From XN24 sp047921395 (GTDB lineage: Bacteria; Pseudomonadota; Gammaproteobacteria; Steroidobacterales; XN24), in assembly GCA_047921395.1 (NCBI GenBank), contig JBLRWH010000021.1:1-34566 (forward strand): a stretch of 34,566 nucleotides of DNA. The letters run 5' to 3'. Below are positions 22,713-32,301 of this stretch, piece after piece (position 1 is the first letter of the stretch; every line of letters begins with the position of its first letter). The position numbers were made by a program, and so were the translations under genes. The notes below the pieces were generated by a model. The model saw only the letters and a program-made list of their open reading frames with translations, ran no database searches and was not told where the DNA came from.

Positions 22713-24441
22713 CGGTGCTCGCCGAGAGACTCGGCCGGTAGGGCAGGATCTCGAGCACCTCGCCGGCCTCGTGGCGTCGCTTGATGTCACGCCAGAAGCC
22801 GGGCGTGAGGAGATCCCCGTGATTCTCCAGGAAGACCTCCAGCTGCTCCGGGTCGAGACCGAGGAAGCTGATGAACTGCTCCGGAAACACGTCGTCCTCG
22901 CCCACGAAGAACCAGGCCTCGGATTGCATCTCTTCGTCCATGGTGCGCGGGCGCGGCAGCTTGCGGAAATTGCATTCGGTGACCAGGCAGAGCTCGTCGT
23001 AATCGTAGAAGATCACGCGGCCGTTGCGGGTCACCCCGAAGTTCTTCAGCAGCAGGTCGCCGGGAAAGATATTGGTGGCCGCGAGATCACGAATCGACTG
23101 GCCGTAATCCAGCACGGCGTGGCGGGCCGCGAGGGGCGAGGCCTCTGCAAGGTACAGGTTCAGCGGACGCAGGCGGCGCTCGACGTAGCAGTGCGTGATG
23201 ACCACGTCCTCGCCGTCCACGCAGACCGTCTGTGCGGCGGTTTCCAGCAGGTGTTCAAGCAGCGCGGGATCGAAGCGCTCGCGCGGGAAGCGCAGCATCT
23301 TGAACTCCTGCGCATCGACGAGGCGTCCCGCGCGGTCATGCCGGAACACCAGGTAGTATTTGTCGAGCACGTCCTTGCGCACCACCGTCTTCGGATAGGC
23401 GAAGCGGTCACGGATGATCTTGAAGACGACGTCGAAGGACGGGAGCGTGAACACCGCCATGACCATGCCGCGGTCGCCGGGCGCCTCGACGAACTGGTCG
23501 CGTGAATTCTGCAGGTGGCGGAAGAAGGTGCGATAGGTCTCGGTCTTGCCCTGGCGGGCGCGGCCGAGAACCGTGAAGAGTTCGGCAAGGGGCTTGCGGG
23601 GCAGGATGGTGCGCAGGAACACGACCGCGTCGTGCACGGTCTCGAGATCCGCGTGGAAATAGCTGCGCGTGAAACCAAACAGGATGCTGGCGTCGCGCAC
23701 CGAGGTCAGTACCGCGTCCACGGCCACGCCGTCCGGCGAATTTTTCAGGGCGATCACGACGGGCTGCGGTTGGGCGGCCCCCAGCGCGCGGCCGACGATG
23801 TACGCGCGGGTGTTCTGGTAGAAGATGGGGCGCATGAACTCGATTCGCGTGAGCCGCTCGATGCCGCCCAGCGGCTCCCAGGCCCGCGCCAGCTCGGCGA
23901 CCACGAAGTCCACGCTCCACTTGAAGTCCTGCCACGGTGACTCGAAGCTGTGATCCTCGAGCAGGTCCTCGATCATCCGTTCGGGCGCGCCGCCGCGCTC
24001 GTACACGTTCAGCGCCTGCGGCGGGCGCACCTTTGACAGGGGATCGAGGTTCAGCGCCACGAATTCGACCTCGGGGTCCACACCCACAGTGGCGAACAGG
24101 CGGCGCGTGATCGAGCTGAAAAAGGTCTTTTCAAACTCCAGGTCGATGAAGTCGCGGATTTCATCCTCGAAGCAACGCCGAATCTGCACCCACAGGTTGC
24201 GGTCGGTCGAGCGCTCGCCGAGCCGGTTTCCGAGCAGCTCGGCGGTGCTGACGACATAGTGGTCGTAAAGGTCGATGCGCTCCGTCGCATCGCGGCGCCC
24301 GGCCGCCCAGTCGCGTGTCTCGAACCGCAGCCGGGCGCGACGGGTGACCTGGCGGAACTCGGTGTTGTAGTCCCCGAAGGCATCGAAAATGGCCCTGGCG
24401 CAGTCACGCGCCAGGGCCAGGTCAGGCACACGATCAGGCAT
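22702..24441 (-). CDS. aceK: Isocitrate dehydrogenase kinase/phosphatase
   Basis: 579 aa, the usual AceK length. The bifunctional enzyme phosphorylates Icd to shut it down when acetate or fatty acids feed the glyoxylate bypass, and removes the phosphate again. ATP and catalytic residues align with E. coli AceK at a constant offset of 5: K341 in FDVVFKIIRD (E. coli K336), D462 in GDLLLKNFGV (D457) and D480 in FYDYDELC (D475). It begins 12 nt after icd on the same strand, so kinase and substrate are probably made from one mRNA. E. coli instead places aceK behind aceBA. There is no strong ribosome site before the ATG, which may keep AceK levels low. Confidence 0.96.
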   Translation of the reverse strand: MPDRVPDLALARDCARAIFDAFGDYNTEFRQVTRRARLRFETRDWAAGRRDATERIDLYDHYVVSTAELLGNRLGERSTDRNLWVQIRRCFEDEIRDFIDLEFEKTFFSSITRRLFATVGVDPEVEFVALNLDPLSKVRPPQALNVYERGGAPERMIEDLLEDHSFESPWQDFKWSVDFVVAELARAWEPLGGIERLTRIEFMRPIFYQNTRAYIVGRALGAAQPQPVVIALKNSPDGVAVDAVLTSVRDASILFGFTRSYFHADLETVHDAVVFLRTILPRKPLAELFTVLGRARQGKTETYRTFFRHLQNSRDQFVEAPGDRGMVMAVFTLPSFDVVFKIIRDRFAYPKTVVRKDVLDKYYLVFRHDRAGRLVDAQEFKMLRFPRERFDPALLEHLLETAAQTVCVDGEDVVITHCYVERRLRPLNLYLAEASPLAARHAVLDYGQSIRDLAATNIFPGDLLLKNFGVTRNGRVIFYDYDELCLVTECNFRKLPRPRTMDEEMQSEAWFFVGEDDVFPEQFISFLGLDPEQLEVFLENHGDLLTPGFWRDIKRRHEAGEVLEILPYRPSLSASTGAG

Positions 24442-24453
24442 CGTGCAGTTGCT

Positions 24454-25755
24454 TCAGCCGAGATTGCGGATCAGGGCGTCGGCGAACTCGCTGCACTTGA
24501 CCTCGTTGGCGCCGTCCATCTGGCGTGCGAAGTCATAGGTCACAGTCTTGCTGCCGATCGTCTTGTCCATGGCGGCAATGATGGCGTCGGCCGCCTCGAG
24601 CCAGCCCAGGTACCGGAGCATCATTTCGCCGGACAGGATCAGGCTGCCCGGGTTGACCTTGTCGAGGTTGGCGTATTTCGGCGCCGTGCCGTGGGTGGCC
24701 TCGAACACGGCATGTCCCGTGATCGAGTTGATGTTGCCGCCCGGTGCGATGCCGATGCCGCCGACCTGCGCGGCGAGGGCATCGGAGAGATAGTCCCCGT
24801 TGAGGTTCAGCGTCGCGATCACGTCGAACTCGGACGGGCGAGTCAGCACCTGCTGCAGCGTGATATCGGCGATAGCGTCCTTGATGAGCACCTTGCCGCT
24901 GGCGAGGGCCTGCTTCTGCTCGGCGTTGGCGGCGGCCTCGCCTTCCTCGTCGCGGGTCCGTTCCCACTGGTCCCAGGTATAGGTGCGATCGCCGAACTCG
25001 CCCTCCGCGAGGGCATAGCCCCACTTGCGGAAGGCGCCCTCGGTGAACTTCATGATGTTGCCCTTGTGCACGAAGGTCACGCTCTTGCGGCCGTTGTCCA
25101 GGGCGTACAGGATCGCAGCACGCACCAGGCGCTCGGTGCCCTCGCGCGAGACCGGCTTGATGCCGATGCCGCTGGACTCCGGGAAGCGGATCTTGCGGAA
25201 CTCGTCCGGGAAGTGCTCGCGGAACAGGTCCAGGAAGCGCTTCCCGGACGCGGAGCCCTGCTCGAACTCGATGCCCGAGTAAATGTCCTCGGTGTTCTCG
25301 CGGAAGATGACCATGTCCACGTCCTCCGGCTTCTTCACCGGGGAGGGGACGCCCTTGAACCAGCGCACCGGGCGCAGGCAGACATACAGGTCGAGCAGCT
25401 GGCGCAGCGCCACGTTCAGGCTGCGGATCCCGCCGCCGATCGGCGTGGTCAACGGACCCTTGATGGACACCAGATATTCGCGGCACGCCTCGACGGTCTC
25501 GTCCGGCAGCCACGAGTTGAACATGTCATTGGATTTCTGGCCGGCAAAGACTTCCATCCAGTAGATGTGCTTCTTGCCGGCATAGGCCTTCTCGACCGCC
25601 GCGTCGAGTACGCGCACCGTGGCGCGCCAGATGTCGGGGCCGGTGCCATCACCTTCAATGAACGGGATGATCGGGTTGTCCGGCACCCGCAGGACGCCGT
25701 CCTCGATCGTAATCCTGGCGCCGCCCTCGGGCACGACAATTTTAGCTACAGACAT
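24454..25755 (-). CDS. icd: NADP-dependent isocitrate dehydrogenase
   Basis: 433 aa. Converts isocitrate to 2-oxoglutarate and CO2 with NADP+ in the TCA cycle. The start ATG 25755 has AAGGAG 8 nt upstream; longer frames are spurious. Motifs: FIEGDGTGPDIW at 32-43, the substrate and phosphorylation loop GGGIRSLNVALRQ with S112 (E. coli Ser113, the AceK target), RENTEDIYSGIEF, THKG-like FVHKGNIMKFTEGAF, NLNGDYLSDALAAQVGGIGIAPGGNI, and the NADP-site segment HGTAPKYANLDKVNPGSLIL. The conserved serine and the adjacent aceK indicate reversible control by phosphorylation. Confidence 0.97.
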   Translation of the reverse strand: MSVAKIVVPEGGARITIEDGVLRVPDNPIIPFIEGDGTGPDIWRATVRVLDAAVEKAYAGKKHIYWMEVFAGQKSNDMFNSWLPDETVEACREYLVSIKGPLTTPIGGGIRSLNVALRQLLDLYVCLRPVRWFKGVPSPVKKPEDVDMVIFRENTEDIYSGIEFEQGSASGKRFLDLFREHFPDEFRKIRFPESSGIGIKPVSREGTERLVRAAILYALDNGRKSVTFVHKGNIMKFTEGAFRKWGYALAEGEFGDRTYTWDQWERTRDEEGEAAANAEQKQALASGKVLIKDAIADITLQQVLTRPSEFDVIATLNLNGDYLSDALAAQVGGIGIAPGGNINSITGHAVFEATHGTAPKYANLDKVNPGSLILSGEMMLRYLGWLEAADAIIAAMDKTIGSKTVTYDFARQMDGANEVKCSEFADALIRNLG

Positions 25756-25849
25756 AATGGAGACTCCTTGCGCTGGCGGCGGCCTTCTGCGGGCCGCGTA
25801 GGTAAGACCCCCATGATACCCGCTAGAGGCGGGGTTACGCCATGCGGGG

Positions 25850-27196
25850 TCACGGTCCGGCGTCGTCCTGGCGCTCGGCCATCTCCCGGCCGCGCGCCTC
25901 ATCGATGCGACGACTGATGAACAGGGCCGCGGCGAACAGCACGATGCAGAACAGCACGGCGGTATGCAGACCGAGGACCGCTTGCAACAGGCCGATCGAC
26001 AGCAGGCCGCACATCCCTGCGAGCTTCAGCGACAGGCCCCAGAAGCCGAAGAACTCAGCGGCGCGCGACAACGGGGAAAACAGCCCCACGAGGGTGCGGG
26101 TCGCCGACTGGCAGGAGCCCAGGCTGAGCCCCGCGACGCTGCCCACCGCCAGGAACACGTGCTGGGCCTGGATCGTGTGCCCGAGCACGCGCGACAGGCC
26201 GCCCGCGAGCGCGGGCGTGAGGTAGATGAGCGCAATGGCCAGCATCCACATCACGAGGGTGATCTGGTACGTGCGCTTCGCGCCGATCCGGTCCTGGATG
26301 ACGCCGAAGCCCAGCGCGCCCGCGGCAGCGGTGATCTGGACGATGACGAACATCGCAGTGCGGACACCCGGTTCCCAGCCGATGATCTGCGCGCCGTAAA
26401 TGAAGGCGTAGGTGATGATGATGTAGATGCCATTCATCGCGAAGAACATCGACAGCAGCAGCACCGCCAGGTCCCGGTGATGCTCGAGGTGCCGCAGCGT
26501 GTCGCGCACGCGCGCCACCCCGATTCCGACATAGCTGGAGCCGGCCGGCAGTTGCTGCGGCGTGCCGCGTTCCCGCACCCAGACGAACGTCGGGATGGCC
26601 GCGAACAGGAAGAACGCCGCCGCCCAGGGCCCCACCCAGCGGATGCGGTCGAAGTTCTCGGCGCTGACCTCGCCCAGCACCAGCAGCACGAATACGGCGG
26701 AGGCCATGCCGCCGATATAGCCCAGCGCCCAGCCGAAGCCCGAAATTTTCCCCAGGTCCGCGGGGGGGCCGAGATCCGGCAGGAAGCTGGCGATGAACGC
26801 CTCGCCAATCGAGTAGCCGAAGTTTGAGACGATCAGCAGCAGCACGCCGAGCAATGCATAGCCGGGCGCGACGAAATAGAGCGCCGCCGTCGCGACGATG
26901 GTGAGCAGGTAGCTGGCGAACAGGAAGCGCTTCTTGGCCGCCGTGTAGTCCATGATCGCGCCGGCGATCGGCGAGCAGACCACGACCAGCAGGTAGCTGG
27001 TGGCCAGCGCCAGGCTCCAGAGAAAATTGCCGAGGCGGTAATCGCCGTCGTTGCCAACGATGACGCGCGTGAACAGGTCGCCGAACACCACCGTGATGAT
27101 CAGCAGCGTATAGGCCTGGTTGGCGAAGTCGAACATCGCCCAGCCGAAGATTTCGCGCTTCGGCGCGCGCGTGCGGGGGATCAGCTGCGCGGCCAT
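25850..27196 (-). CDS. MFS transporter, UMF1/Atg22-like family
   Basis: 448 aa with about 12 membrane helices. The N-terminus carries the UMF1 signature EIFGWAMFDFANQAYTLLIITVVF, followed by SPIAGAIMDYTAAKKRFLF (the MFS loop 2-3 motif). Later segments such as GEAFIASFLPDLG and QSATRTLVGLFSPLSRAAEFFGFW are also characteristic. The family is related to yeast Atg22, a vacuolar amino acid effluxer; bacterial substrates are unknown. It starts 39 nt after the oligopeptidase gene on the same strand, so export or recycling of amino acids released by that peptidase is possible but speculative. Confidence 0.88.
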   Translation of the reverse strand: MAAQLIPRTRAPKREIFGWAMFDFANQAYTLLIITVVFGDLFTRVIVGNDGDYRLGNFLWSLALATSYLLVVVCSPIAGAIMDYTAAKKRFLFASYLLTIVATAALYFVAPGYALLGVLLLIVSNFGYSIGEAFIASFLPDLGPPADLGKISGFGWALGYIGGMASAVFVLLVLGEVSAENFDRIRWVGPWAAAFFLFAAIPTFVWVRERGTPQQLPAGSSYVGIGVARVRDTLRHLEHHRDLAVLLLSMFFAMNGIYIIITYAFIYGAQIIGWEPGVRTAMFVIVQITAAAGALGFGVIQDRIGAKRTYQITLVMWMLAIALIYLTPALAGGLSRVLGHTIQAQHVFLAVGSVAGLSLGSCQSATRTLVGLFSPLSRAAEFFGFWGLSLKLAGMCGLLSIGLLQAVLGLHTAVLFCIVLFAAALFISRRIDEARGREMAERQDDAGP

Positions 27197-27235
27197 CGCA
27201 TCATCTGGACGCCGGTAGCGGGTCCCCGCGGCGCG

Positions 27236-29368
27236 TCACTCGGTGATGCCTGCGAGATCGAGAATGAACGCGTATTCCTGCGCGACTTCCCGCAGGCGGT
27301 CGAAGCGCCCACTGGGGCCGCCGTGGCCGGCCTCCATGGTGGTCCGGAGCAGCAGCGGGGCGTCGTTGGTGCGCATCGCGCGCAGCCTTGCCACCCACTT
27401 GGCCGGCTCCCAGTATTGCACCTGCGAGTCGTGCAGCCCCGTGGGCACGAGCAGCGGCGGATAGTTCTGGGCGGAGACGTTGTCGTAGGGGCTGTAGGAC
27501 AGCATGTAGTCATGCCAGGGCTGCAGTTTCGGGTTGCCCCACTCGTTGAATTCGAAGGTGGTGAGGGGGATCGTCTCGTCCAGCATGGTGCTTACGACGT
27601 CGACGAAGGGGACCTCGGCGACCATGCCCGCATAGAGTTCCGGCGCCATGTTCACCACGGCGCCGATCAGCAGGCCGCCGGCCGAACGGCCGGCCGCGAA
27701 CACGCGATCGGGTGCTGCGTATTTCTGTTCGAGCAGGAACCGGGTGACATCGATGAAATCATGGAACGTATGGATCTTGTTCAGCAGCCGGCCACCGTCG
27801 TACCAGCGCCGCCCGAGCTCTTGGCCGCCGCGGACATGGGCGATGGCGTAGACGAAGCCGCGGTCGAGCAACGACAGGTGGGCCGAGCGGAACCTCGGGT
27901 CCAGGCTGAAGCCATAGGACCCGTAGCCGTACTGGTAGAGCGGCGCGCTGCCGTCCCGCACCAGGCCCTTGCGGTAGACCAGTGAGACAGGGATCCGTTC
28001 GCCGTCCCGCGCAGGGGCCCAGACATGCTCGGTCCGATAGTCGTCCGGGTCGAAATCGCCCAGCACCGGGCTGCGCTTCAGCAGGGTCCGCCCGCCTGTG
28101 AGCACATCGAGTTCATAGACGGACTCCGGCGTGGCCAGCGAGGTGTAGCCGTAGCGCAACGTCGTGCTACCGAGCATCGGGTTCTGCCCGAGCCAGGTCG
28201 TCGAGGCCGGCTCGTCGGCAGCGACCTGGAAGGCCGCGCCCTGCCATGGCATGACGCGGACCCGCAGCAGACCGCCCGAGCGCTCGCCGATCGCCATGAA
28301 GGTATCGAACACGAGGAAGTCCTCGATGAACACGTCGTCGCTGTGTGGCACGACATCCACCCAGGCGCCGTGGTCGGCTTCGCGGCCGACCGGCACGCTC
28401 ATCAGGCGATGGTTCGGCGCCTGCCAGTTAGTGCGCACGATCCAGCGGTCGCCCACGTGGTCGATGCTGTACAGGTGCCCCCGTTCCCGGGGCAGGAAGG
28501 TCCTGAAGGCCCCGCGCGGTTCATCCGCCTCCAGGATGCGCTGCTCCGTGGCCTCGGTGCTACTGAGCCCGATGACGAGAAAGCCGCCGGAGCGGGTCCG
28601 GCCGACATCCGTCGAAAAGGTCTCGTCGGTCTCCTCGTGGACGACCGCATCCGCGGCGGTGCTGCCGAGTTCATGCCGGCGCACGCGGTAGGGTCGCAAG
28701 GTCACCGGATCGCGTTCGACGTAGAACAGGGCGCGGTTGTCGGCGGCCCAGGCGAACCCCGAGACCGGTTCGATCCGGTCGGCCAGCAGCTCGCCGGTCT
28801 CCAGGTCGCGCAAGCGCAGCACGTACTGCCGTCGTCCGAGGGTGTCCTCCATCCAGGCCAGCAGGCGATTGTCGTCCGAAACCGAGTAGGCGGCGATGTC
28901 GAAAAAAGCGTGGCCCTCGGCCATCGCATTGCCGTCGAGCAGGATCTCCTCGGGCGCCGCCATGCTTCCCTTGCGACGCGCGTGGACCGGGTACTGCCGG
29001 CCCTCCTCGTAGCGGGTGTAGTACCAGTAGCCGCGCTCGAACACCGGTACCGTCGCGTCGTCCTGCTTGATCCTGCCGACGATCTCCTCGTACAGGCGGT
29101 CGACCAGGCCGGCGTAGCGCGCCTCATGGGCGGCATACCAGGCGTTTTCGGCCTCCAGGTACGCGATGACCGCCGGGTCGTTCCGGTCATCGTCGCGCAG
29201 CCAGAACCAGGGATCCTCGCGGTTCCCCTGGGGCGATTCCACGGTGAAGGGACGCTGTTCGGCGCGCGGTTCCGTGGACGGGACGCCAACATCGCGCATC
29301 GGCGCGCATGCCGCGAGCGCGAGTGCGAGGGCGCAGAAGAAGAGTATTCCGCGGGCGCGGTATTTCAT
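27236..29368 (-). CDS. ptrB: Oligopeptidase B-like S9 peptidase with lipoprotein signal
   Basis: 710 aa serine peptidase that cleaves short peptides after basic residues in characterised members. The N-terminus is a lipoprotein signal with lipobox LAAC (Cys21), unlike the cytosolic E. coli PtrB. Beta-propeller at about 45-420 (EDPWFWLRDDDR is the typical opening) and alpha/beta hydrolase domain at about 425-710. Catalytic triad: S562 in GRSAGG, D647 in TGLHDSQVQYWEP, H682 in EAGHGG. Family glutamate-rich loop FVDVVSTMLDETIPLTTFEFNEWGNP is intact. It lies 39 nt after the DUF4340 gene. The envelope location is an inference from the signal sequence. Confidence 0.9.
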   Translation of the reverse strand: MKYRARGILFFCALALALAACAPMRDVGVPSTEPRAEQRPFTVESPQGNREDPWFWLRDDDRNDPAVIAYLEAENAWYAAHEARYAGLVDRLYEEIVGRIKQDDATVPVFERGYWYYTRYEEGRQYPVHARRKGSMAAPEEILLDGNAMAEGHAFFDIAAYSVSDDNRLLAWMEDTLGRRQYVLRLRDLETGELLADRIEPVSGFAWAADNRALFYVERDPVTLRPYRVRRHELGSTAADAVVHEETDETFSTDVGRTRSGGFLVIGLSSTEATEQRILEADEPRGAFRTFLPRERGHLYSIDHVGDRWIVRTNWQAPNHRLMSVPVGREADHGAWVDVVPHSDDVFIEDFLVFDTFMAIGERSGGLLRVRVMPWQGAAFQVAADEPASTTWLGQNPMLGSTTLRYGYTSLATPESVYELDVLTGGRTLLKRSPVLGDFDPDDYRTEHVWAPARDGERIPVSLVYRKGLVRDGSAPLYQYGYGSYGFSLDPRFRSAHLSLLDRGFVYAIAHVRGGQELGRRWYDGGRLLNKIHTFHDFIDVTRFLLEQKYAAPDRVFAAGRSAGGLLIGAVVNMAPELYAGMVAEVPFVDVVSTMLDETIPLTTFEFNEWGNPKLQPWHDYMLSYSPYDNVSAQNYPPLLVPTGLHDSQVQYWEPAKWVARLRAMRTNDAPLLLRTTMEAGHGGPSGRFDRLREVAQEYAFILDLAGITE

Positions 29369-29407
29369 CGTCGAATCTTAACCGCGATGCGAGGCTCGTG
29401 CGCGTTC

Positions 29408-30421
29408 TCAGTCCCCGACGGGGACCACCAGGTCGGCGAGACGACGGGTGAGCTGCTCGTGCTTCCACGCGGGCAGGCGATACAGCCAGGGACCGAGCCG
29501 TTCGTTCAGGGCCTGTGCCCTGGCCGCCGTATCCTCGCCGCCGTCGGCAGCGGCGGAGAAGGCCACCCAGTAGGTCGCGCCTTCTGTCGGGCTGTCCGTC
29601 TCCCAGCTCCGCGCCTCGATCGTCAGTCCATCGCGCACACTGAAGGTCGCCAGGGTCGGTGGCTGTTCCGGTAACCCGCCATCGAGGGGACGGACATCGT
29701 CGAGGCGCAATCCGGCGAGCGCGCGCGCCACCGACTCCGCCGCGGTCGGGCCCGAAGGGCGGAATCCCTCCGGCATGTTGGCGATGCGGAAGATGTCGAG
29801 GTCGTCGCGCTCGATGCGCAGGGTCTCGCCATCCGGTCGCGAGATCTGCAGCGCGGCGATGTCCTCGGGCGGAATGTCTAGCACCTCCCGATCCAGCCAG
29901 TCCACCACCGTGCGTTCCAGCTGCAGGTCCTGGTCCACGAGCAGCGCGGTGGGATCCCCGGCGAGACGCACGTAGGTGCCGGTGAGGCCGCGGGTCTCGC
30001 GCTGCCCGATGAAGATCGGCGGGATCTCCTCGATGCCGTCCACGCCCAGCAGGACACCGGACCCGGGCCGGCCGGCCACGTCCTCGACCCCCAGCCGGTC
30101 GTGCAATGCCGGGATTGCGGTCTTCGTTTCCACGACCCGCGCGTCGGCCAGGCGTGACAGCAGGCGACGGACCTTGCCCATGTCGACGCGATAGCCGTTC
30201 TTGGCCGGCGCCCGCCAGCCGTCCGCGCTGCGCTCGAGCCGGAACGCCTCGCCGGCCGCCGGCTCGATGACGAGCGCCCTCACGTCGTTCAGTTGCGGCG
30301 CCAGCTGCGGCAGCAAGGGCTGGCCGGGCGCGCCTGGCAACGGCCCGCGCTGCAGCACCCATGCGAACAGGATGGCCAGCAAAGTGGCCAGCGCGAGGAT
30401 CAGCAGGGTCCGGGACTTCAC
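29408..30421 (-). CDS. DUF4340 domain protein of a Gld-type ABC cassette
   Basis: 337 aa. GTG 30421 is chosen: it overlaps the gldG-like stop (GTGA) and has GGAG 5 nt upstream. One N-terminal membrane helix (about 3-24), then a periplasmic domain with two DUF4340-like halves: FRLERSADGWRAPAKNGYRVDMGKVRRLLSRLADARVVE and LRIERDDLDIFRIANMPEGF. DUF4340 genes typically end cassettes of GldA-like ATPase, GldF-like permease and GldG-like protein. The biochemical role is unknown. It is translationally coupled to the gene upstream. Confidence 0.85.
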   Translation of the reverse strand: MKSRTLLILALATLLAILFAWVLQRGPLPGAPGQPLLPQLAPQLNDVRALVIEPAAGEAFRLERSADGWRAPAKNGYRVDMGKVRRLLSRLADARVVETKTAIPALHDRLGVEDVAGRPGSGVLLGVDGIEEIPPIFIGQRETRGLTGTYVRLAGDPTALLVDQDLQLERTVVDWLDREVLDIPPEDIAALQISRPDGETLRIERDDLDIFRIANMPEGFRPSGPTAAESVARALAGLRLDDVRPLDGGLPEQPPTLATFSVRDGLTIEARSWETDSPTEGATYWVAFSAAADGGEDTAARAQALNERLGPWLYRLPAWKHEQLTRRLADLVVPVGD

Positions 30422-32301
30422 GTACGCTCCAAGGCGCGCCTGCGGCGCCGGTTGCGCCACGCGGCGGCGCCGATCGCGAACAGGGCGACGAGGGTGGGTA
30501 CGGCGACGATGTTGACGATCTTGAGGCGGGTGCCGAGTTGCTCGATGCTGGCGTCCAGGTCCCGGCGCACGTCGCGAAGTGCGCGCCGGATGCGCAGCTG
30601 TTCTTCCTGGAACCGTGCGAGCTCGACCTCCTGTTCCGGGGTGAACAGGAGCGTATCGCCGTCCTGGCGCGCGAGCTCGAGTTCCAGCAGCTTGCGTTCC
30701 GTGTCTTCCAGTTGCGCCTGCAGGCGCTGTTCCTGGGAGCGCAGGCCGAGCTCGGCTTCGCGGCGCAGGGCCTCGACGCGCTCGAAGGGCCGGCTGAAGC
30801 TGCCACGGCTGCGCACGTTGATGAGGTCGCGGCTGCCGGACAGGTGATCCAGTGCATTGGTGAGGAAGGCGCCGTTGTCTGCAAATGCCTGGGCGAGGCG
30901 CTGGCCGAGCAGGCTGCGTACCTGGACCCAGAGCCGGTCCGACAGCAGGTCGGTGTCGGCGACGACGAGGATGCTGACCTCGCCGTCGGAGCGGGCACGA
31001 TGCTCGCCGCCCGCGACCACGCCCTCCGGTGGACCGTCCGGAAACGCACTCGACAGGGCGCCATCGATCCGCGCGGCAATCGCCCGGCGCTCGCCCGAGG
31101 GCGTGAACTCGTCCAGCAGGAGCGACGGGTCCGGCAGGAAGGCGACCCGGCTCGCGGACAGCAGCATGGAATCAGCGCTGCTCTCGAGCAGCGGCGTGAA
31201 GCGGATGTCCGCGCCCTCGAGCGGTACTATGTGGCCGGCCGTCGCGAGGTTGATGCGGTCCAGCGGGGCGGTGACGACATCGTCGGCGGCCATGCCCTCG
31301 GGACCGATGCCGAGCATGGCCAGGTGGCGCACTGGCGGCCCCCCACCGATGTTGACCATCAGCGCATTGCCGTAGTCGAGCACCACGGTGGACGTGTCCG
31401 CGCGGAAGCCCCAGGCCTCGAACAGGCGCTCCAGGTTCGAGGCGCGGTCCTCGAAGGCCGCGCCCGTCTCGCCCATGAGCGGATCGCGGGGCTCCGTCTC
31501 GGCCTGGGGGTCGACGAACGCGAGCAGCTGGCCGCCGCGCATGACGAACTGGTCGATGGCATACAAGGTCCCGTCGTGCAGGTCCTTCGGGTGCACGACG
31601 AGCAACAGGTCCACGTCGGCGTCGATCGTTCCCGGCCGCGCGCCGAGGTTGCGCAGCTCGAAGAGCTGCTCGAGCTGGCTGATGGCCGCCCAGGCCTCCC
31701 GGATGCCGCCGGCCTGCGGATCGAAGCCGCGCACCATGGGCAACGGCGTGACCAGTCCGACCACGGGCCGCTGCGGGTTGCCGAGCGCCCACACCAGGCG
31801 CGCGAGATCGTATTCCAGCAGGGCCTCGCGCTCGGGCTGGAAGAAGGGGATGACCTCGACACCGTCGACGGCATTGGTGCCCGCGAGGCCGAGGTACACC
31901 GGGTCCCCCGCGCCGCCGAGCGAGATCGGCTCCAGGCCGAAGCTCACCGCCTGGTCCTCCTCCTCGGAGAAGGGGCGGGGGTCGATGACATGCAGGCGCA
32001 GCCGCGCCCCTGCATGGCTGCTGAATTCCTCCAGCATCTCCTGCACGCGCTGCCCGTAGCTGCGCACGTACGGAACGCCCTCCGTGGCGCGCTGCGAGAA
32101 GAAGAAATACAGGTTCACGGGCTCGTCGAGGCTCGCGAGGATGTTCCGCGTACCGTCGGAGATGGTGTAGAGGCGGTGCTCAGTGAGATCGATGCGCGCG
32201 CCCTTGAAGAGCGCGTTCGACAGGATGACGAGCGCGATGAACAGGCCCGCGACGAGCGCGAGCCCCAGGCCGCCAAGCGATTTCTTGCTGCGCGCGCTCA
32301 T
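30418..32301 (-). CDS. GldG-like ABC-associated membrane protein
   Basis: 627 aa. ATG 32301 shares one base with the permease stop (TGATG). A membrane helix near the N-terminus (about 10-31) precedes the GldG opening DLTEHRLYTISDGTRNILASLDEPVNLYFFFS. The large periplasmic part contains the family core: VVGLVTPLPMVRGFD, DVDLLLVVHPKDLHDGTLYAIDQFVMRGGQLLAFVDP and ILVVADTDLLSDRLWV. A coiled-coil, Glu/Arg/Gln-rich stretch (about 515-590) leads to a C-terminal helix (about 594-612) and an Arg-rich tail. In Flavobacterium, GldAFG is needed for gliding; homologues in Gammaproteobacteria are common but uncharacterised. Confidence 0.87.
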   Translation of the reverse strand: MSARSKKSLGGLGLALVAGLFIALVILSNALFKGARIDLTEHRLYTISDGTRNILASLDEPVNLYFFFSQRATEGVPYVRSYGQRVQEMLEEFSSHAGARLRLHVIDPRPFSEEEDQAVSFGLEPISLGGAGDPVYLGLAGTNAVDGVEVIPFFQPEREALLEYDLARLVWALGNPQRPVVGLVTPLPMVRGFDPQAGGIREAWAAISQLEQLFELRNLGARPGTIDADVDLLLVVHPKDLHDGTLYAIDQFVMRGGQLLAFVDPQAETEPRDPLMGETGAAFEDRASNLERLFEAWGFRADTSTVVLDYGNALMVNIGGGPPVRHLAMLGIGPEGMAADDVVTAPLDRINLATAGHIVPLEGADIRFTPLLESSADSMLLSASRVAFLPDPSLLLDEFTPSGERRAIAARIDGALSSAFPDGPPEGVVAGGEHRARSDGEVSILVVADTDLLSDRLWVQVRSLLGQRLAQAFADNGAFLTNALDHLSGSRDLINVRSRGSFSRPFERVEALRREAELGLRSQEQRLQAQLEDTERKLLELELARQDGDTLLFTPEQEVELARFQEEQLRIRRALRDVRRDLDASIEQLGTRLKIVNIVAVPTLVALFAIGAAAWRNRRRRRALERT

